From contig CAVUQC010000008.1 of NCBI GenBank assembly GCA_963743575.1, forward strand, positions 1 to 64,000: a DNA stretch of 64,000 bases, read 5' to 3'. Source of the stretch: DASUPK01 sp963743575. GTDB taxonomy: Bacteria > Actinomycetota > Thermoleophilia > Solirubrobacterales > 70-9. Below the pieces are notes generated by a model. It saw only the letters and a list, made by a program, of their open reading frames with translations, ran no database searches and was not told where the DNA came from. A program made the translations under genes and the position numbers. Shown here in pieces: positions 17,664-26,013 of this stretch. Each line of letters opens with the position of its first letter. The first letter of the stretch is position 1.

Positions 17664-18706
17664 TAACCGGCGGCTCGGGCTATCTGGGCGGCTGGTGCAT
17701 CGTCGAGCTCCTCAAGCGCGGGTACGCCGTCAGGACGACGATCCGCAATCCCTCACGCGAGCCCGAGGTCCACGCCGCAATCGCCTCGCAGGTCGATCCG
17801 GGACACCACCTCACCGTCCATCAGGCGGACCTGACCAGCGACGATCACTGGCAGCAGGCGATCGAGGGCTGCGACTACGTGCTCCACGTCGCCTCCCCCT
17901 TTCCCCCGAAGCAACCCAAGGACCCGGATGAGCTGATCGTCCCAGCCCGCGAGGGAACGCTGCGGGTGCTTCGCATCGCGCTCGACGCCGGGGTCAATCG
18001 GGTGGTCACCACGTCCTCGATCGCGGCGGTCAGGCGAACGTCGGGTAACGGAGCGCACCCCCTCGACGAGCAGGACTGGGCCGACCCGAACGACACCGAC
18101 ATGACGCCCTACGCCCGCTCGAAGACGATCGCCGAGCGGGCCGCCTGGGACCTGGTCAAGGAGCGCGGCGCCGAGGACCGGCTGGCGGCGGTCAACCCGG
18201 GAGCGATCATCGGCCCGCTCCTGACCGACGACCTCTCCTACTCGCTGCAGACGATCGAGCGGCTGCTCAAGGGAATGCCGGGCGTGCCGAGGCTCGGCTT
18301 CAGCTTCGTGGACGTGCGCGACGTCGCCGATCTCGAGATCAAGGCGCTCACCTCTCCCGAGGCGGGCGGGCAGCGCTTCATAGCCGTGACCAAGTTCCTC
18401 TGGATGGCCGACGTCGGCAAGGTCCTGCGCGAGCGGCTCGGCGACTCGGCGTCCAAGGTGCCGACGCGCACGGTCCCCGACCTGATGGTTCGCGCGCTGT
18501 CCCTCTTCGACGGCGAGATCCGCTCGGTGCTCGGCAGTCTCGGCAAGAGCACGGAGTTCAGCTCCGAGCGGGCGAGAAGCACCCTGGGCTGGTCGCCGCG
18601 GCCGATCGAGGACTCGATCGCCGAGACCGGCGAGAGCCTGGTCGAGCACGGCGTTATTAGCGGCCACCAGGCCGCTCCATCTAGGAGCGAAGGGCGAAGC
18701 CCGTAG
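17633..18706 (+). CDS. NAD(P)-dependent epimerase/reductase (DFR-like extended SDR)
   Basis: 357 residues with a Rossmann motif VLVTGGSGYLGGWCIVELLKRG, second strand TTIRNP, active-site tyrosine in TPYARSKTIAERAAW and serine in VVTTSSIAAV. It resembles dihydroflavonol reductase/cinnamoyl-CoA reductase-like enzymes; substrate unknown. GGAAG lies just before ATG 17633. It overlaps the cfa gene by 31 nt, and the last 20 codons contain a 7-bp stem that may belong to the terminator region downstream. Confidence 0.85.
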   Translation: MAEGDGKTVLVTGGSGYLGGWCIVELLKRGYAVRTTIRNPSREPEVHAAIASQVDPGHHLTVHQADLTSDDHWQQAIEGCDYVLHVASPFPPKQPKDPDELIVPAREGTLRVLRIALDAGVNRVVTTSSIAAVRRTSGNGAHPLDEQDWADPNDTDMTPYARSKTIAERAAWDLVKERGAEDRLAAVNPGAIIGPLLTDDLSYSLQTIERLLKGMPGVPRLGFSFVDVRDVADLEIKALTSPEAGGQRFIAVTKFLWMADVGKVLRERLGDSASKVPTRTVPDLMVRALSLFDGEIRSVLGSLGKSTEFSSERARSTLGWSPRPIEDSIAETGESLVEHGVISGHQAAPSRSEGRSP

Positions 18707-18787
18707 CGACTTATGTGGGGCGGCCGCTTGTGGCCGCGGTCTGATGGCGAAGCCGTGCCTAGCTACGGACGAAGCCGTCCCTAGCTA
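18707..18787. terminator. Palindrome-rich convergent intergenic region with 22-nt tandem repeat
   Basis: Between two convergent genes. GAAGCCGTSCCTAGCTACGG occurs twice at 18749-18768 and 18771-18790 (one mismatch). The segment 18760-18787 folds as TAGCTA-c-GGACG-aagc-CGTCC-c-TAGCTA and takes in the degP stop codon. GCGGCC stems lie at 18720-18737, and another stem at 18659-18676 lies inside the reductase gene. It probably ends transcription from both sides; no U-tract is present. Confidence 0.55.
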
Positions 18788-19990
18788 CGGCAGCGAGCTC
18801 GAGTTCGAGTCCTGGACGTGCGAGGGGCGGTCGCCGAGCTTGACGGTGACGTCGTGCTGCTGACCCCCGCTGAAGACCGTCAGGGTGATCTCGTCGCCGG
18901 GCTTGTGGTCGTTGACGGCCGAGATCACGTCGTCCATGCCGGCGATCGCCTTGCCGTCGACCTTGGTGATGATGTCGCCGCCCACTGGGAAGGTCTGCCC
19001 GGCGATCGTGGCCTGGCCCGTCGCGCCCTTGATCCCGGCGTCGGCGGCGGGACCGCCGCTCAGGACACGCTCGATCAGGACGCCCTGGTTCACGGGGAGG
19101 TTGAGTGCGTGGGCGATCTCCGGAGTGATGTCTCCGCCGGAGAGCCCGAGATAGGCCTGGTGGACCTGGCCACCGTTCTCGAGCTGTGTGGCGACATCGG
19201 CGGCGGTCTTGATCGGGACGGCGAAGCCGACGCCCTCGTTGCCGCCGCTCTGGCTCTCGATCTGCGAGTTGATGCCGATCACCTCGCCATCTCCGTTGAT
19301 CAGCGGGCCGCCCGAGTTTCCGGGGTTGATCGCCGCGTCCGTCTGAATCACGTCGGAGATCGAGAAGCCGTTGGGGGCCTGGATCTGGCGCTGGAGCGCC
19401 GAGACGATCCCGCTCGTCACGGTGCGATCGAGTGCGAACGGGTTGCCGATCGCGACGACGGGGTCGCCGACCTGAACCTTCGATGAGTCGCCCAGAGGCA
19501 GCGGGCTGGCGCCCTCGGTGTTGTCGACCTTGAGGAGCGCGACGTCGCTGGAGGGATCACTGCCGACCACCTGGGCGTTCTGCTCGGCCCCATTGCCGAG
19601 CTGGACCGTGACGGTCTTTGCCCCCTCGACCACGTGGGCGTTCGTGAGGATGTGCCCGTCGTTGTCGATCAGGAAGCCGGATCCTGTGGCCTCGCTCGAC
19701 TGCTGCTGCGGGAGGCCGAAGACGGACTGCGTCTTCTGCACGATCGTCGAGCGGATGAAGGCCACGCCGTCGCCGTCGCGCTGATAGATGTCATGGACGG
19801 TGAGTCCCTGGTTCGAGTTGCTGGCGGGGCGGGCGAGGGCGGCCGGCGCGATCACCGGCGCCGAGCTCTCGTCCTTGCTCGTGTCGACGGCACCGGCCTG
19901 AATCAGGATGAGGCCGACGATCAGAACGACGGTGCCGCCCGCGACGGCGGACCCGAAGCTTGTCGAGAGGAATCTCTTCAGCGACTTCAT
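18785..19990 (-). CDS. HtrA/DegP-like trypsin-type serine protease with PDZ domain
   Basis: 401 residues. An N-terminal membrane anchor (AGGTVVLIVGLILIQAGAV, about 17-35) places the protease outside the membrane. The catalytic triad is His119 in TNAHVVEGA, Asp149 in SDVALLKV and Ser226 in GNSGGPL. A PDZ domain covers about residues 290-385 (NQGVLIERVLSGGPAADAGI, GGDIITKVDGKAI). These proteases degrade or chaperone misfolded envelope proteins. It lies between trpC and trpF on the same strand, but the 64-bp gap after trpC suggests its own promoter. Confidence 0.92.
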   Translation of the reverse strand: MKSLKRFLSTSFGSAVAGGTVVLIVGLILIQAGAVDTSKDESSAPVIAPAALARPASNSNQGLTVHDIYQRDGDGVAFIRSTIVQKTQSVFGLPQQQSSEATGSGFLIDNDGHILTNAHVVEGAKTVTVQLGNGAEQNAQVVGSDPSSDVALLKVDNTEGASPLPLGDSSKVQVGDPVVAIGNPFALDRTVTSGIVSALQRQIQAPNGFSISDVIQTDAAINPGNSGGPLINGDGEVIGINSQIESQSGGNEGVGFAVPIKTAADVATQLENGGQVHQAYLGLSGGDITPEIAHALNLPVNQGVLIERVLSGGPAADAGIKGATGQATIAGQTFPVGGDIITKVDGKAIAGMDDVISAVNDHKPGDEITLTVFSGGQQHDVTVKLGDRPSHVQDSNSSSLP

Positions 19991-20054
19991 GCGGGTCAGT
20001 GTGGGACCCGCCGCTTAACCGTCTCTAAGCAGGTTCTACGGGTTCTCTAATTAA

Positions 20055-20861
20055 TCAGGGCAGCAGGTGCTCGCGGGTGGACTCCTCATCCGCGATCAGC
20101 TCTCGGAGCTTCGCGCCCGGATCGTCAGCGCGCATCAGTGCCTCGCCGATCAGCACGGCATCCACGCCGACCCGCTCGAGATCATCGAGCGTGGCGCGGT
20201 CCGCGATGCCACTCTCCGAGACCACGGTCTTGCCGGCAGGGACATCGGTGATCAGCTCGTAGGTCGTCTGGACATCGACGGTGAAGTCGTCGAGATTGCG
20301 ATTGTTGATGCCGATCACCTCCGCCCCGACGGCCAGGGCGGTCTCGAGCTCGGGCTCCTTGTGGACTTCGACGACGACGTCGAGATCAAGGCTCATGGCC
20401 TCGTCATGGAGCGCCGAGAGCGAGTCCTGGTGGAGTGCGGCCACGATCAACAGCACAGCGTCCGCACCCGCGACCGCGGCCTCGTAGAGCTGGTAGCGGT
20501 CCACGACGAAGTCCTTCTGGAGGATGGGCAGCTCGCAGGCGGCTCGCGCCTCGCGCAGATCGGCGAGCGCGCCGCCGAAGTGCGCCTCGTCGGTGAGGAC
20601 CGACAGGGCGGCTGCCCCGGCCTCGTCATAGGAACGGGCGATCTCAGCCGGTGTCGCACCGGGCCTGATCTCGCCCGCGCTCGGAGAACGGCGCTTGAAC
20701 TCGGCGATCACGGAGAGGCCGGGCCGCGTCAGCGCCTCGCCGAATGGGCGCTGCTCCGGCCGCTCGGACAGGCGTTGCTCGAGATCCCCCAACGGCACCT
20801 CAGCGCTTCGTCGCACCACGCCTGCCCGCGCGGACCCGACCAGGTCTTCGATCATGCCCAT
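20055..20861 (-). CDS. trpC: Indole-3-glycerol-phosphate synthase
   Basis: 268 residues. Ring closure of CdRP to indole-3-glycerol phosphate. Family blocks: VIAEFKRRSPSAGEI (catalytic Lys), AALSVLTDEAHFGG, LPILQKDFVVDRYQLYEA, VEVHKEPELETAL, IGINNRNLDDFTVD and VVSESGIADRATL. It begins 15 nt after the trpD stop and ends the hisIE-trpEGDC unit. Confidence 0.95.
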   Translation of the reverse strand: MGMIEDLVGSARAGVVRRSAEVPLGDLEQRLSERPEQRPFGEALTRPGLSVIAEFKRRSPSAGEIRPGATPAEIARSYDEAGAAALSVLTDEAHFGGALADLREARAACELPILQKDFVVDRYQLYEAAVAGADAVLLIVAALHQDSLSALHDEAMSLDLDVVVEVHKEPELETALAVGAEVIGINNRNLDDFTVDVQTTYELITDVPAGKTVVSESGIADRATLDDLERVGVDAVLIGEALMRADDPGAKLRELIADEESTREHLLP

Positions 20862-20876
20862 CTCGTCGAAGACACC

Positions 20877-21923
20877 CTAGCTCGCGCCGGAGAGCTCGCG
20901 GGAGCGCTTCACCAAGCGGCCGAGGACATCGAACGCGATTCCCGAGTCGATTGCCTCCGTCGCCCTGGCAATGCCATCCGCGAGGTCGCTCGCGCCACCC
21001 CCGACATAGATGGCGGCGCCGGCGTTGAGCAGGGAGACGTCGCGGGCGGGACCGCCCTCACCCTCCAGGACGTGTTTGATGACCGCCGCGTTCTCGGCGG
21101 GCTCCCCGCCGGGGATCGCGTCCAGCGGCGCCGTCCCCAGGTCGAAGTCGCCCGGCTCGACGAACCACTCCTCGGTGCGGCCCTCGGCGACCTCGATGAC
21201 CCGCGTGCGGGAGGAGACACTCAGCTCGTCGATGCCGTCGTCGGCGTTCACGACCAGCGCGTGCGAGCAGCCGAGCTGCAGCAGGGCCTCGGCGATGATC
21301 TCCTGGTAGGCGCGGTCGGAAACGCCGAGCAGGTGGGTCGCTGCCCCGGCCGGATTGGTGAGCGGCCCGAGGAAGTTGAAGATCGTTCGCACCGCAAGCT
21401 CCTTGCGCACCGGCACCACGTGAGCCATCGCCCGATGGTGCTTGGGCGCGAACATGAACCCGAAGCCGACCTCCTCGATGCAGGTCGCGACCTCCGCGGG
21501 ACCGAGTTCGATGTCGACTCCGAGGGCCTCGAGCACGTCGGCCGATCCCGACCTGCTCGTGGCCGAGCGGTTCCCGTGCTTGGCGACCTTGCAGCCCGCT
21601 CCAGCGGCAATCAGCGCGGCGGTGGTCGAGATGTTGAAGGTGGTGGGGCCACCGCCCGTGCCCGCCGTGTCCAGCAGGCTGGGCTCGTCGATCTCGACGT
21701 GCGCGGCGAGCGAGCGCATGGTCCGCGCCAGGCCAACGAGCTCGGAGACCGTCTCGCCCTTGGCGCGCAGCGAGATCAGGAAGGCGGCGGTCTGCACCTC
21801 GCTCGTCCTGCCCTCCATGATCTCCGCGAGCGCGGCCGAGGTGTGATCGGCCGTCAGGTGAGTCCCGGAGCAGATCTCGTCGATCGCGCGAGTGACGATG
21901 TCGTTGGGCATGGTCGGACTCAC
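20877..21923 (-). CDS. trpD: Anthranilate phosphoribosyltransferase
   Basis: 348 residues. Adds phosphoribose to anthranilate. Signature DTAGTGGGPTTFNISTTAA (the GTGGD-like PRPP loop), KHGNRSATSRSGSADVLEALG, and FGFMFAPKHHRAMAHVVPVRKEL are all present. The start overlaps the trpG stop by 4 nt (ATGA), indicating translational coupling. Confidence 0.95.
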   Translation of the reverse strand: MSPTMPNDIVTRAIDEICSGTHLTADHTSAALAEIMEGRTSEVQTAAFLISLRAKGETVSELVGLARTMRSLAAHVEIDEPSLLDTAGTGGGPTTFNISTTAALIAAGAGCKVAKHGNRSATSRSGSADVLEALGVDIELGPAEVATCIEEVGFGFMFAPKHHRAMAHVVPVRKELAVRTIFNFLGPLTNPAGAATHLLGVSDRAYQEIIAEALLQLGCSHALVVNADDGIDELSVSSRTRVIEVAEGRTEEWFVEPGDFDLGTAPLDAIPGGEPAENAAVIKHVLEGEGGPARDVSLLNAGAAIYVGGGASDLADGIARATEAIDSGIAFDVLGRLVKRSRELSGAS

Positions 21924-22507
21924 CTCAGAAAGTTGGCCAGGAGCTTCTTGCCCTGGGGAGTGAGGACGGACTCGGGATGGAACTGGACCCCCTCTGCGGG
22001 CAGCTCGCGGTGTCGAACGCCCATCACCACATCGCCGTAGGTGGAGGTGAGCTCGAGCTCGTCGGGCAGGTCCGGGTCCGCAATCAGCGAGTGGTACCGG
22101 CCGGCCACCAGCGGGTTGGAGAGACCCTCGTAGACCGCGTTGCCGTCGTGCTTCACCTCCGCGTCCTTACCGTGGATCGGGTCGCCGCGGACGACCGTGC
22201 CGCCGAAAGCCTCCACCAGCGACTGGTGCCCGAGGCAGACGCCGAGGACCGGAGTTCCCGCCTCGGCGAAGGAACGGATTGCCTCCACCGAGATACCCGC
22301 CTCCTTCGGGGTGCACGGACCTGGCGAGACGACGAGGCGATCGGGCTTCAGCCGAACGAGCTCCTCGACGGTTGCCTTGTCGTTCCGGACCACGCCGACC
22401 TCCGCCCCCAGCTCTCCGAGGTACTGGACGAGGTTGTAGGTGAAGGAGTCGTAGTTGTCGATGACGAGGACGGAACCGACACCATCCTGTTCGCGCGGCG
22501 CGCTCAT
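21920..22507 (-). CDS. trpG: Anthranilate synthase component II (glutamine amidotransferase)
   Basis: 195 residues from ATG 22507, chosen because it makes an ATGA overlap with the trpE stop; a GTG two codons upstream is possible. Class I amidotransferase: VIDNYDSFTYNLVQYL at the N-terminus, the nucleophile in LGVCLGHQSLVEAFGG, and His/Glu in GVQFHPESVLTPQG. Supplies ammonia to TrpE. Confidence 0.95.
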   Translation of the reverse strand: MSAPREQDGVGSVLVIDNYDSFTYNLVQYLGELGAEVGVVRNDKATVEELVRLKPDRLVVSPGPCTPKEAGISVEAIRSFAEAGTPVLGVCLGHQSLVEAFGGTVVRGDPIHGKDAEVKHDGNAVYEGLSNPLVAGRYHSLIADPDLPDELELTSTYGDVVMGVRHRELPAEGVQFHPESVLTPQGKKLLANFLR

Positions 22508-24066
22508 GGCCACTCCGGCTGCTCGGCGGCCAGCTCGACCGCGCGGAACACGGCCTTCGCCTTGTTGACCGACTCGTTGTACTCGTAGGCCGGCTGAGCG
22601 TCCGCGACCGTCCCGCCACCTGCCTGTACATGGACGAGACCGTCCTTGACCACCACCGAGCGGATGTAGATGGCGGTGTCGAGGTCGCGCGTGTAGCTCA
22701 GGTAGCCGACCGCGCCACCGTATGGGCCGCGCTTCTGCGGCTCCAGCTCGTCAATGATCTGCATGGCGCGCACCTTGGGCGCGCCCGAGAGCGTTCCCGC
22801 CGGGAGGATCGAGCGCAGGGCGTCCATCGCGCTGACGTCCGGGCGCAGCTTGCCCGATACCTGGCTGACGATGTGAAGCACATGCGAGTAGGTCTCGACG
22901 ACCATCAGTTCGTCGACGTTGACCGAGCCGTATTCGCAGACCCGGCCGAGGTCGTTGCGCCCCAGGTCGACGAGCATCACGTGCTCCGCCCGCTCCTTCG
23001 GGTCCTGGAGCAGGCGCTCCGCCGCCAGCCGGTCCTCCTCCTCGTCGGCGCCGCGCGGATAGGTGCCCGCGATCGGCCGGGTCTCGACCCGGTCACCGGT
23101 CACCTTGACCAGCGGCTCAGGGGAGGCGCCGGCGATCTCGAAGTCGCCGAAGTCGAGGAAGTACATGTACGGCGAGGGATTGACCGTGCGAAGGCCCCGG
23201 TAGATCGAGAAGGCCTCGACCGGACACGGCGAGGTGAAGCGCTGGGAGGGAACGACCTGGAAGGCGTCGCCGGCGTGGACATACTCGATGATGCGGGTCA
23301 CCGTCGCTTCGAATTGCTCACGCGTCAGATTCGATTCAAAGTTGATGAATCGTTTGACGGCTTCGCCATCAACCGCCATCTCCTCGGTTTCGCCTGTGGA
23401 GATATCGGGCGAGGGTGCGAGCGCCTTGGCAACCCTGGTCGTTGGTACAGGCTCACGAAGGCGATCGCGCACCTCTCCGATCGTCTCGACCGCACGGGCG
23501 TATGCCTCCTCGATCCCGCCGTCCTCGACGAAGGCATTGGCGATCAGGGTGACCTCGTGCCGCTGGTGGTCGAACGCCACGAGCACGTCGGTGATCATCA
23601 GGGCCATGTCCGGGAGGCCGATCGGATCGGGGTTGGGCTCTGCGAGCGGCTCGACGGTGCGGACCAGGTCGTAGCCGAAGAAGCCGACGGCTCCACCCGC
23701 GAAGGGAGGGAGCTCGTCGGGCTCGGCGATCTCGTACCGGCCGAGGTACTCGGCGGCCGCCGCGTACGGGTCCGGCGCGTCGGTGACGCGATCGTCCTCG
23801 GAGAGCTTGCCGTCCGACCAGCGCAGCACCGATCGGGGCCTGAAGCCGAGGAAGGACCAGCGGCCCAGCCGGCCTTGCTCGGCAGACTCGAGCAGGAAGG
23901 AGGGCCCGTCGCCGCGCAGCTTGAGGAAGGCGCTGACGGGCGTCTCGCAGTCGTCGATGAAGCGGTAGCGGACCGGGACCACGTTGGCGGTCGCCGCGAG
24001 CTGCCGGGCGCGATCCAGGTCTGGTTGCAGGCCGGGCAGGCTGGTCGCCGCCCCCACGGTGCTCAT
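22504..24066 (-). CDS. trpE: Anthranilate synthase component I
   Basis: 520 residues. Converts chorismate to anthranilate with ammonia from TrpG. The N-terminal domain carries SFLLESAEQGRLGRWSFLG, containing the LLES motif that binds feedback-inhibiting tryptophan. The chorismate domain contains GDAFQVVPSQRF, SPYMYFLDFGDFEIAGASPE, RPIAGTYPRG, AEHVMLVDLGRNDLGRV and GAPKVRAMQIIDELEP. It overlaps hisIE by 4 nt and trpG by 4 nt, so the chain hisIE-trpE-trpG-trpD is coupled. Confidence 0.96.
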   Translation of the reverse strand: MSTVGAATSLPGLQPDLDRARQLAATANVVPVRYRFIDDCETPVSAFLKLRGDGPSFLLESAEQGRLGRWSFLGFRPRSVLRWSDGKLSEDDRVTDAPDPYAAAAEYLGRYEIAEPDELPPFAGGAVGFFGYDLVRTVEPLAEPNPDPIGLPDMALMITDVLVAFDHQRHEVTLIANAFVEDGGIEEAYARAVETIGEVRDRLREPVPTTRVAKALAPSPDISTGETEEMAVDGEAVKRFINFESNLTREQFEATVTRIIEYVHAGDAFQVVPSQRFTSPCPVEAFSIYRGLRTVNPSPYMYFLDFGDFEIAGASPEPLVKVTGDRVETRPIAGTYPRGADEEEDRLAAERLLQDPKERAEHVMLVDLGRNDLGRVCEYGSVNVDELMVVETYSHVLHIVSQVSGKLRPDVSAMDALRSILPAGTLSGAPKVRAMQIIDELEPQKRGPYGGAVGYLSYTRDLDTAIYIRSVVVKDGLVHVQAGGGTVADAQPAYEYNESVNKAKAVFRAVELAAEQPEWP

Positions 24067-24737
24067 CGAGCCCGCCGGCGGCCGTTCAGGACGTGGAGGA
24101 CCTCGGCCATCGAGAGGCCGCGAGAGAGCAGCAGTACCGCGAGGTGGTAGACGACGTCGGCGCCCTCCTCGGCCACCCGCTCGTCGGACTCCGAGTCGAC
24201 GGCCTTGACCACCTCGGCGGCCTCCTCTCTGACCTTGTCGCCGGCGAGCTTCGGATCCTCGAGCAGCTCGACGGTGTAGCTGCCCTGTGGGCGCTTACGC
24301 CGGCGCGTGACCAGCGTCCGCTCGAGGGTCGCCAGGGCCTCATAGGGCAGCAGGGCGGGCTCGCCGATCACGCCGGGCGCATCGACCCCCGGATCGGCGC
24401 TGCCCTCCAGGTCGCGGTAGAAGCAGGAGCGCTCACCGGTGTGGCAGGCGGGGCCGGCCGGGTCGACCAGCGCCACGAGGGCATCCCCGTCGCAGTCGTA
24501 GCGGATCTGCCTGACCCGCTGCACATTCCCCGAGGTCGCCCCCTTGTGCCAGATCTCGCGGCGCCTGCGGCTGTAGAGATGGATCTCCCGAGTCTCGAGC
24601 GTGAGCAGCAGCGACTCCTCGTTCATGTAGGCAAGGGTGAGCACCTCGCCGGAGCGGGCGTCCTGCATCACGCACGGCACCAGGCCCTTTTCGTCGAAGC
24701 GGACCTTCGCCGCGTCTCTTGCGGTTTGAACGACCAT
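24063..24737 (-). CDS. hisIE: Bifunctional phosphoribosyl-AMP cyclohydrolase / phosphoribosyl-ATP pyrophosphatase
   Basis: 224 residues carrying two histidine-pathway steps. HisI part (about 1-120): DEKGLVPCVMQDARSGEVLTLAYMNEESLLLT, and the metal-site LVDPAGPACHTGERSCFY. HisE part (about 130-224): GSYTVELLEDPKLAGDKVREEAAEVVKAV, EEGADVVYHLAVLLLSRG. It opens the operon that continues with trpE, placing a histidine gene under the same promoter as tryptophan genes. TACAAT lies 6 nt before the ATG inside a 23-bp inverted repeat. Confidence 0.94.
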   Translation of the reverse strand: MVVQTARDAAKVRFDEKGLVPCVMQDARSGEVLTLAYMNEESLLLTLETREIHLYSRRRREIWHKGATSGNVQRVRQIRYDCDGDALVALVDPAGPACHTGERSCFYRDLEGSADPGVDAPGVIGEPALLPYEALATLERTLVTRRRKRPQGSYTVELLEDPKLAGDKVREEAAEVVKAVDSESDERVAEEGADVVYHLAVLLLSRGLSMAEVLHVLNGRRRAR

Positions 24738-24760
24738 CGGGCGATTGTACGAATCGCCCG
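24738..24760 (-). promoter_or_regulatory. 23-bp inverted repeat over the hisIE-trp promoter
   Basis: Perfect 9-bp arms CGGGCGATT and AATCGCCCG separated by GTACG, abutting the hisIE ATG. The minus-strand -10 TACAAT (24749-24744) lies inside it, 6 nt before the start. Placement over the -10 and start site fits a repressor operator; a leaderless mRNA would not contain both arms, which argues against RNA attenuation. Confidence 0.6.
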
Positions 24761-24764
24761 CTCG

Positions 24765-24780
24765 CGCGCCTGAAGGCGCG
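24765..24780 (-). terminator. CGCGCC-loop-GGCGCG hairpin after the acidic protein gene
   Basis: Perfect 6-bp stem with a 4-nt loop, 7 bp beyond the stop of the acidic protein gene on the minus strand. No U-tract. It could end that transcript before the hisIE promoter. Confidence 0.4.
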
Positions 24781-24787
24781 GGTTCAG

Positions 24788-24973
24788 CTAGTCGTCTGCC
24801 TCGTCGTCGAAGTTGAGGACCGTCTCGACCTCGTCATCGCCGTCCTCGTCGCCCTCGGCCTCCCTGGTCTCCTCCTGGAGCTGGACCTCCTTGGCGATCT
24901 CCGGATCGAGGTCGGCGTCGAAGCCGTCCTCTCCCTCCAGGCCGACCGCAATCCCCTCCTCCTGCACGGGCAT
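24788..24973 (-). CDS. Small highly acidic protein
   Basis: 61 residues from ATG 24973 (MPVQEEGIAVGLEGEDGF), with GGAGAAG 4 nt before the start. About 40% of residues are Asp or Glu, ending ETVLNFDDEADD; no membrane segment and no lysine or cysteine cluster. No family recognised. The same frame is open upstream to ATG 25039 or 25096 except for one TAG at 24991-24989, so the gene may once have been about 103 codons. It follows era by about 150 bp. Confidence 0.5.
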   Translation of the reverse strand: MPVQEEGIAVGLEGEDGFDADLDPEIAKEVQLQEETREAEGDEDGDDEVETVLNFDDEADD

Positions 24974-24988
24974 CGGCTTCTCCGCGCC

Positions 24989-25096
24989 CTACGGATGCCG
25001 CTCGTCCTCGTCGGTCCACTCTTCCCGGTCACGTTCCATGGGATCAATCTCCTCTCGTCGTCTGATCGGGCGAATCTTCTTGACCGCCGAGCGCAT
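24989..25096 (-). other. Short frame upstream of, and in frame with, the acidic protein gene
   Basis: From ATG 25096 or, with the strong site GAGAGGAG, from ATG 25039 (MERDREEWTDEDERHP), ending at TAG 24991-24989. The next codons continue in frame into the acidic protein at 24973. It could be a leader peptide, or the true N-terminus cut by a CAG-to-TAG change. Confidence 0.4.
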
Positions 25097-25119
25097 CTCG
25101 GTGAAAGGGATGTGAACGG

Positions 25120-26013
25120 CTACTCGATGCCGAGGCGGTCCAGCAGGCCCTCATCCTTGCGCCACCGCTTGCGCACGCGGACCTGGAGATCGAGGAAGAC
25201 GCGGCCGCCGAGCTCCCGCTCGAGCTCGCCGCGCGCCGCCGTCCCGATCTCCTTGATCTTGCGGCCGCCGGCGCCGATCAGGATGCCCTTCTGCGACTCG
25301 GTCTCGGCCCAGACGTGAGCCACGACCTCCACCACGCCATCCTCGCGGTAGGCGACCTCGGAGACCTGGACCTCAACGGCGTGCGGCAGCTCGTCGCGCG
25401 TGCGGCGCAGCACCTGCTCGCGAATCAGCTCGGCGAGGAGGACCTCGCTGGGCAAATCCGATCGCTGCTCGGGCGGGAACAGGAAGGGGCTCTCCGGAAG
25501 CAGCTCGATCAGTTTCGCGATCAGCGGCTCGAGTCCGTTCCCCTTCCTCGCACTGACGGGAAAGATCTCGTCCACGGCGTCGACCTTCCCCACCTCGGCG
25601 AGGACGGCGGCTGTCTCCGCGTTGTTGAGGCGGTCCACCTTGTTGACGGCGCAGACCACGGGGGTGTCGATGCTCGACTCCAGCAACGCCTTTGAAATGA
25701 ACCGGTCCCCGGGGCCGACCCCCTGCTCGGCGTTGACGACGAAAAGGACCGCGTCGGAGTCGGCGATCTCTCTCTCCACCCGCCGCTGCATCCGCTCGGT
25801 GAGCGCGTCGCGCGGCCTCTGGACGCCGGGGAGGTCGGTCATGACGAGCTGCCAGTCCGCCGCCAGGTCGGTGGCGACCCCGCGGATCGCCCGCCGGGTG
25901 GTCTGCGGGCGCTCCGAGACGATCGCCACGTGAGAGCCGACGATCGCGTTGACCAGGGTGGACTTGCCGACGTTCGGGCGACCCGCGAGACCGACGAAGC
26001 CGGCCCTGCTCAC
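25120..26013 (-). CDS. era: GTPase Era
   Basis: 297 residues. GTPase that binds 16S rRNA during 30S maturation. G1 GRPNVGKSTLVNAIVG, G2 region RPQTTRRAIRGV, G3 TDLPGVQRP, G4 NKVDRLN, G5 SARKGNG, and a C-terminal KH domain (KGILIGAGGRKIKEIGTAARGELE, VRVRKRWRKDE). Its start overlaps the ybeY stop by 4 nt. Confidence 0.96.
   Translation of the reverse strand: MSRAGFVGLAGRPNVGKSTLVNAIVGSHVAIVSERPQTTRRAIRGVATDLAADWQLVMTDLPGVQRPRDALTERMQRRVEREIADSDAVLFVVNAEQGVGPGDRFISKALLESSIDTPVVCAVNKVDRLNNAETAAVLAEVGKVDAVDEIFPVSARKGNGLEPLIAKLIELLPESPFLFPPEQRSDLPSEVLLAELIREQVLRRTRDELPHAVEVQVSEVAYREDGVVEVVAHVWAETESQKGILIGAGGRKIKEIGTAARGELERELGGRVFLDLQVRVRKRWRKDEGLLDRLGIE

Noticed and set aside
20067..24150. Two long plus-strand open frames opposite trpC-trpD and trpE
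   Set aside because: Shadows with leucine/valine/arginine-rich composition and no domain; the trp genes are intact.
24738..24790. trp attenuator with leader peptide
   Set aside because: No Trp-rich short frame; the start appears leaderless, leaving no room for attenuation.
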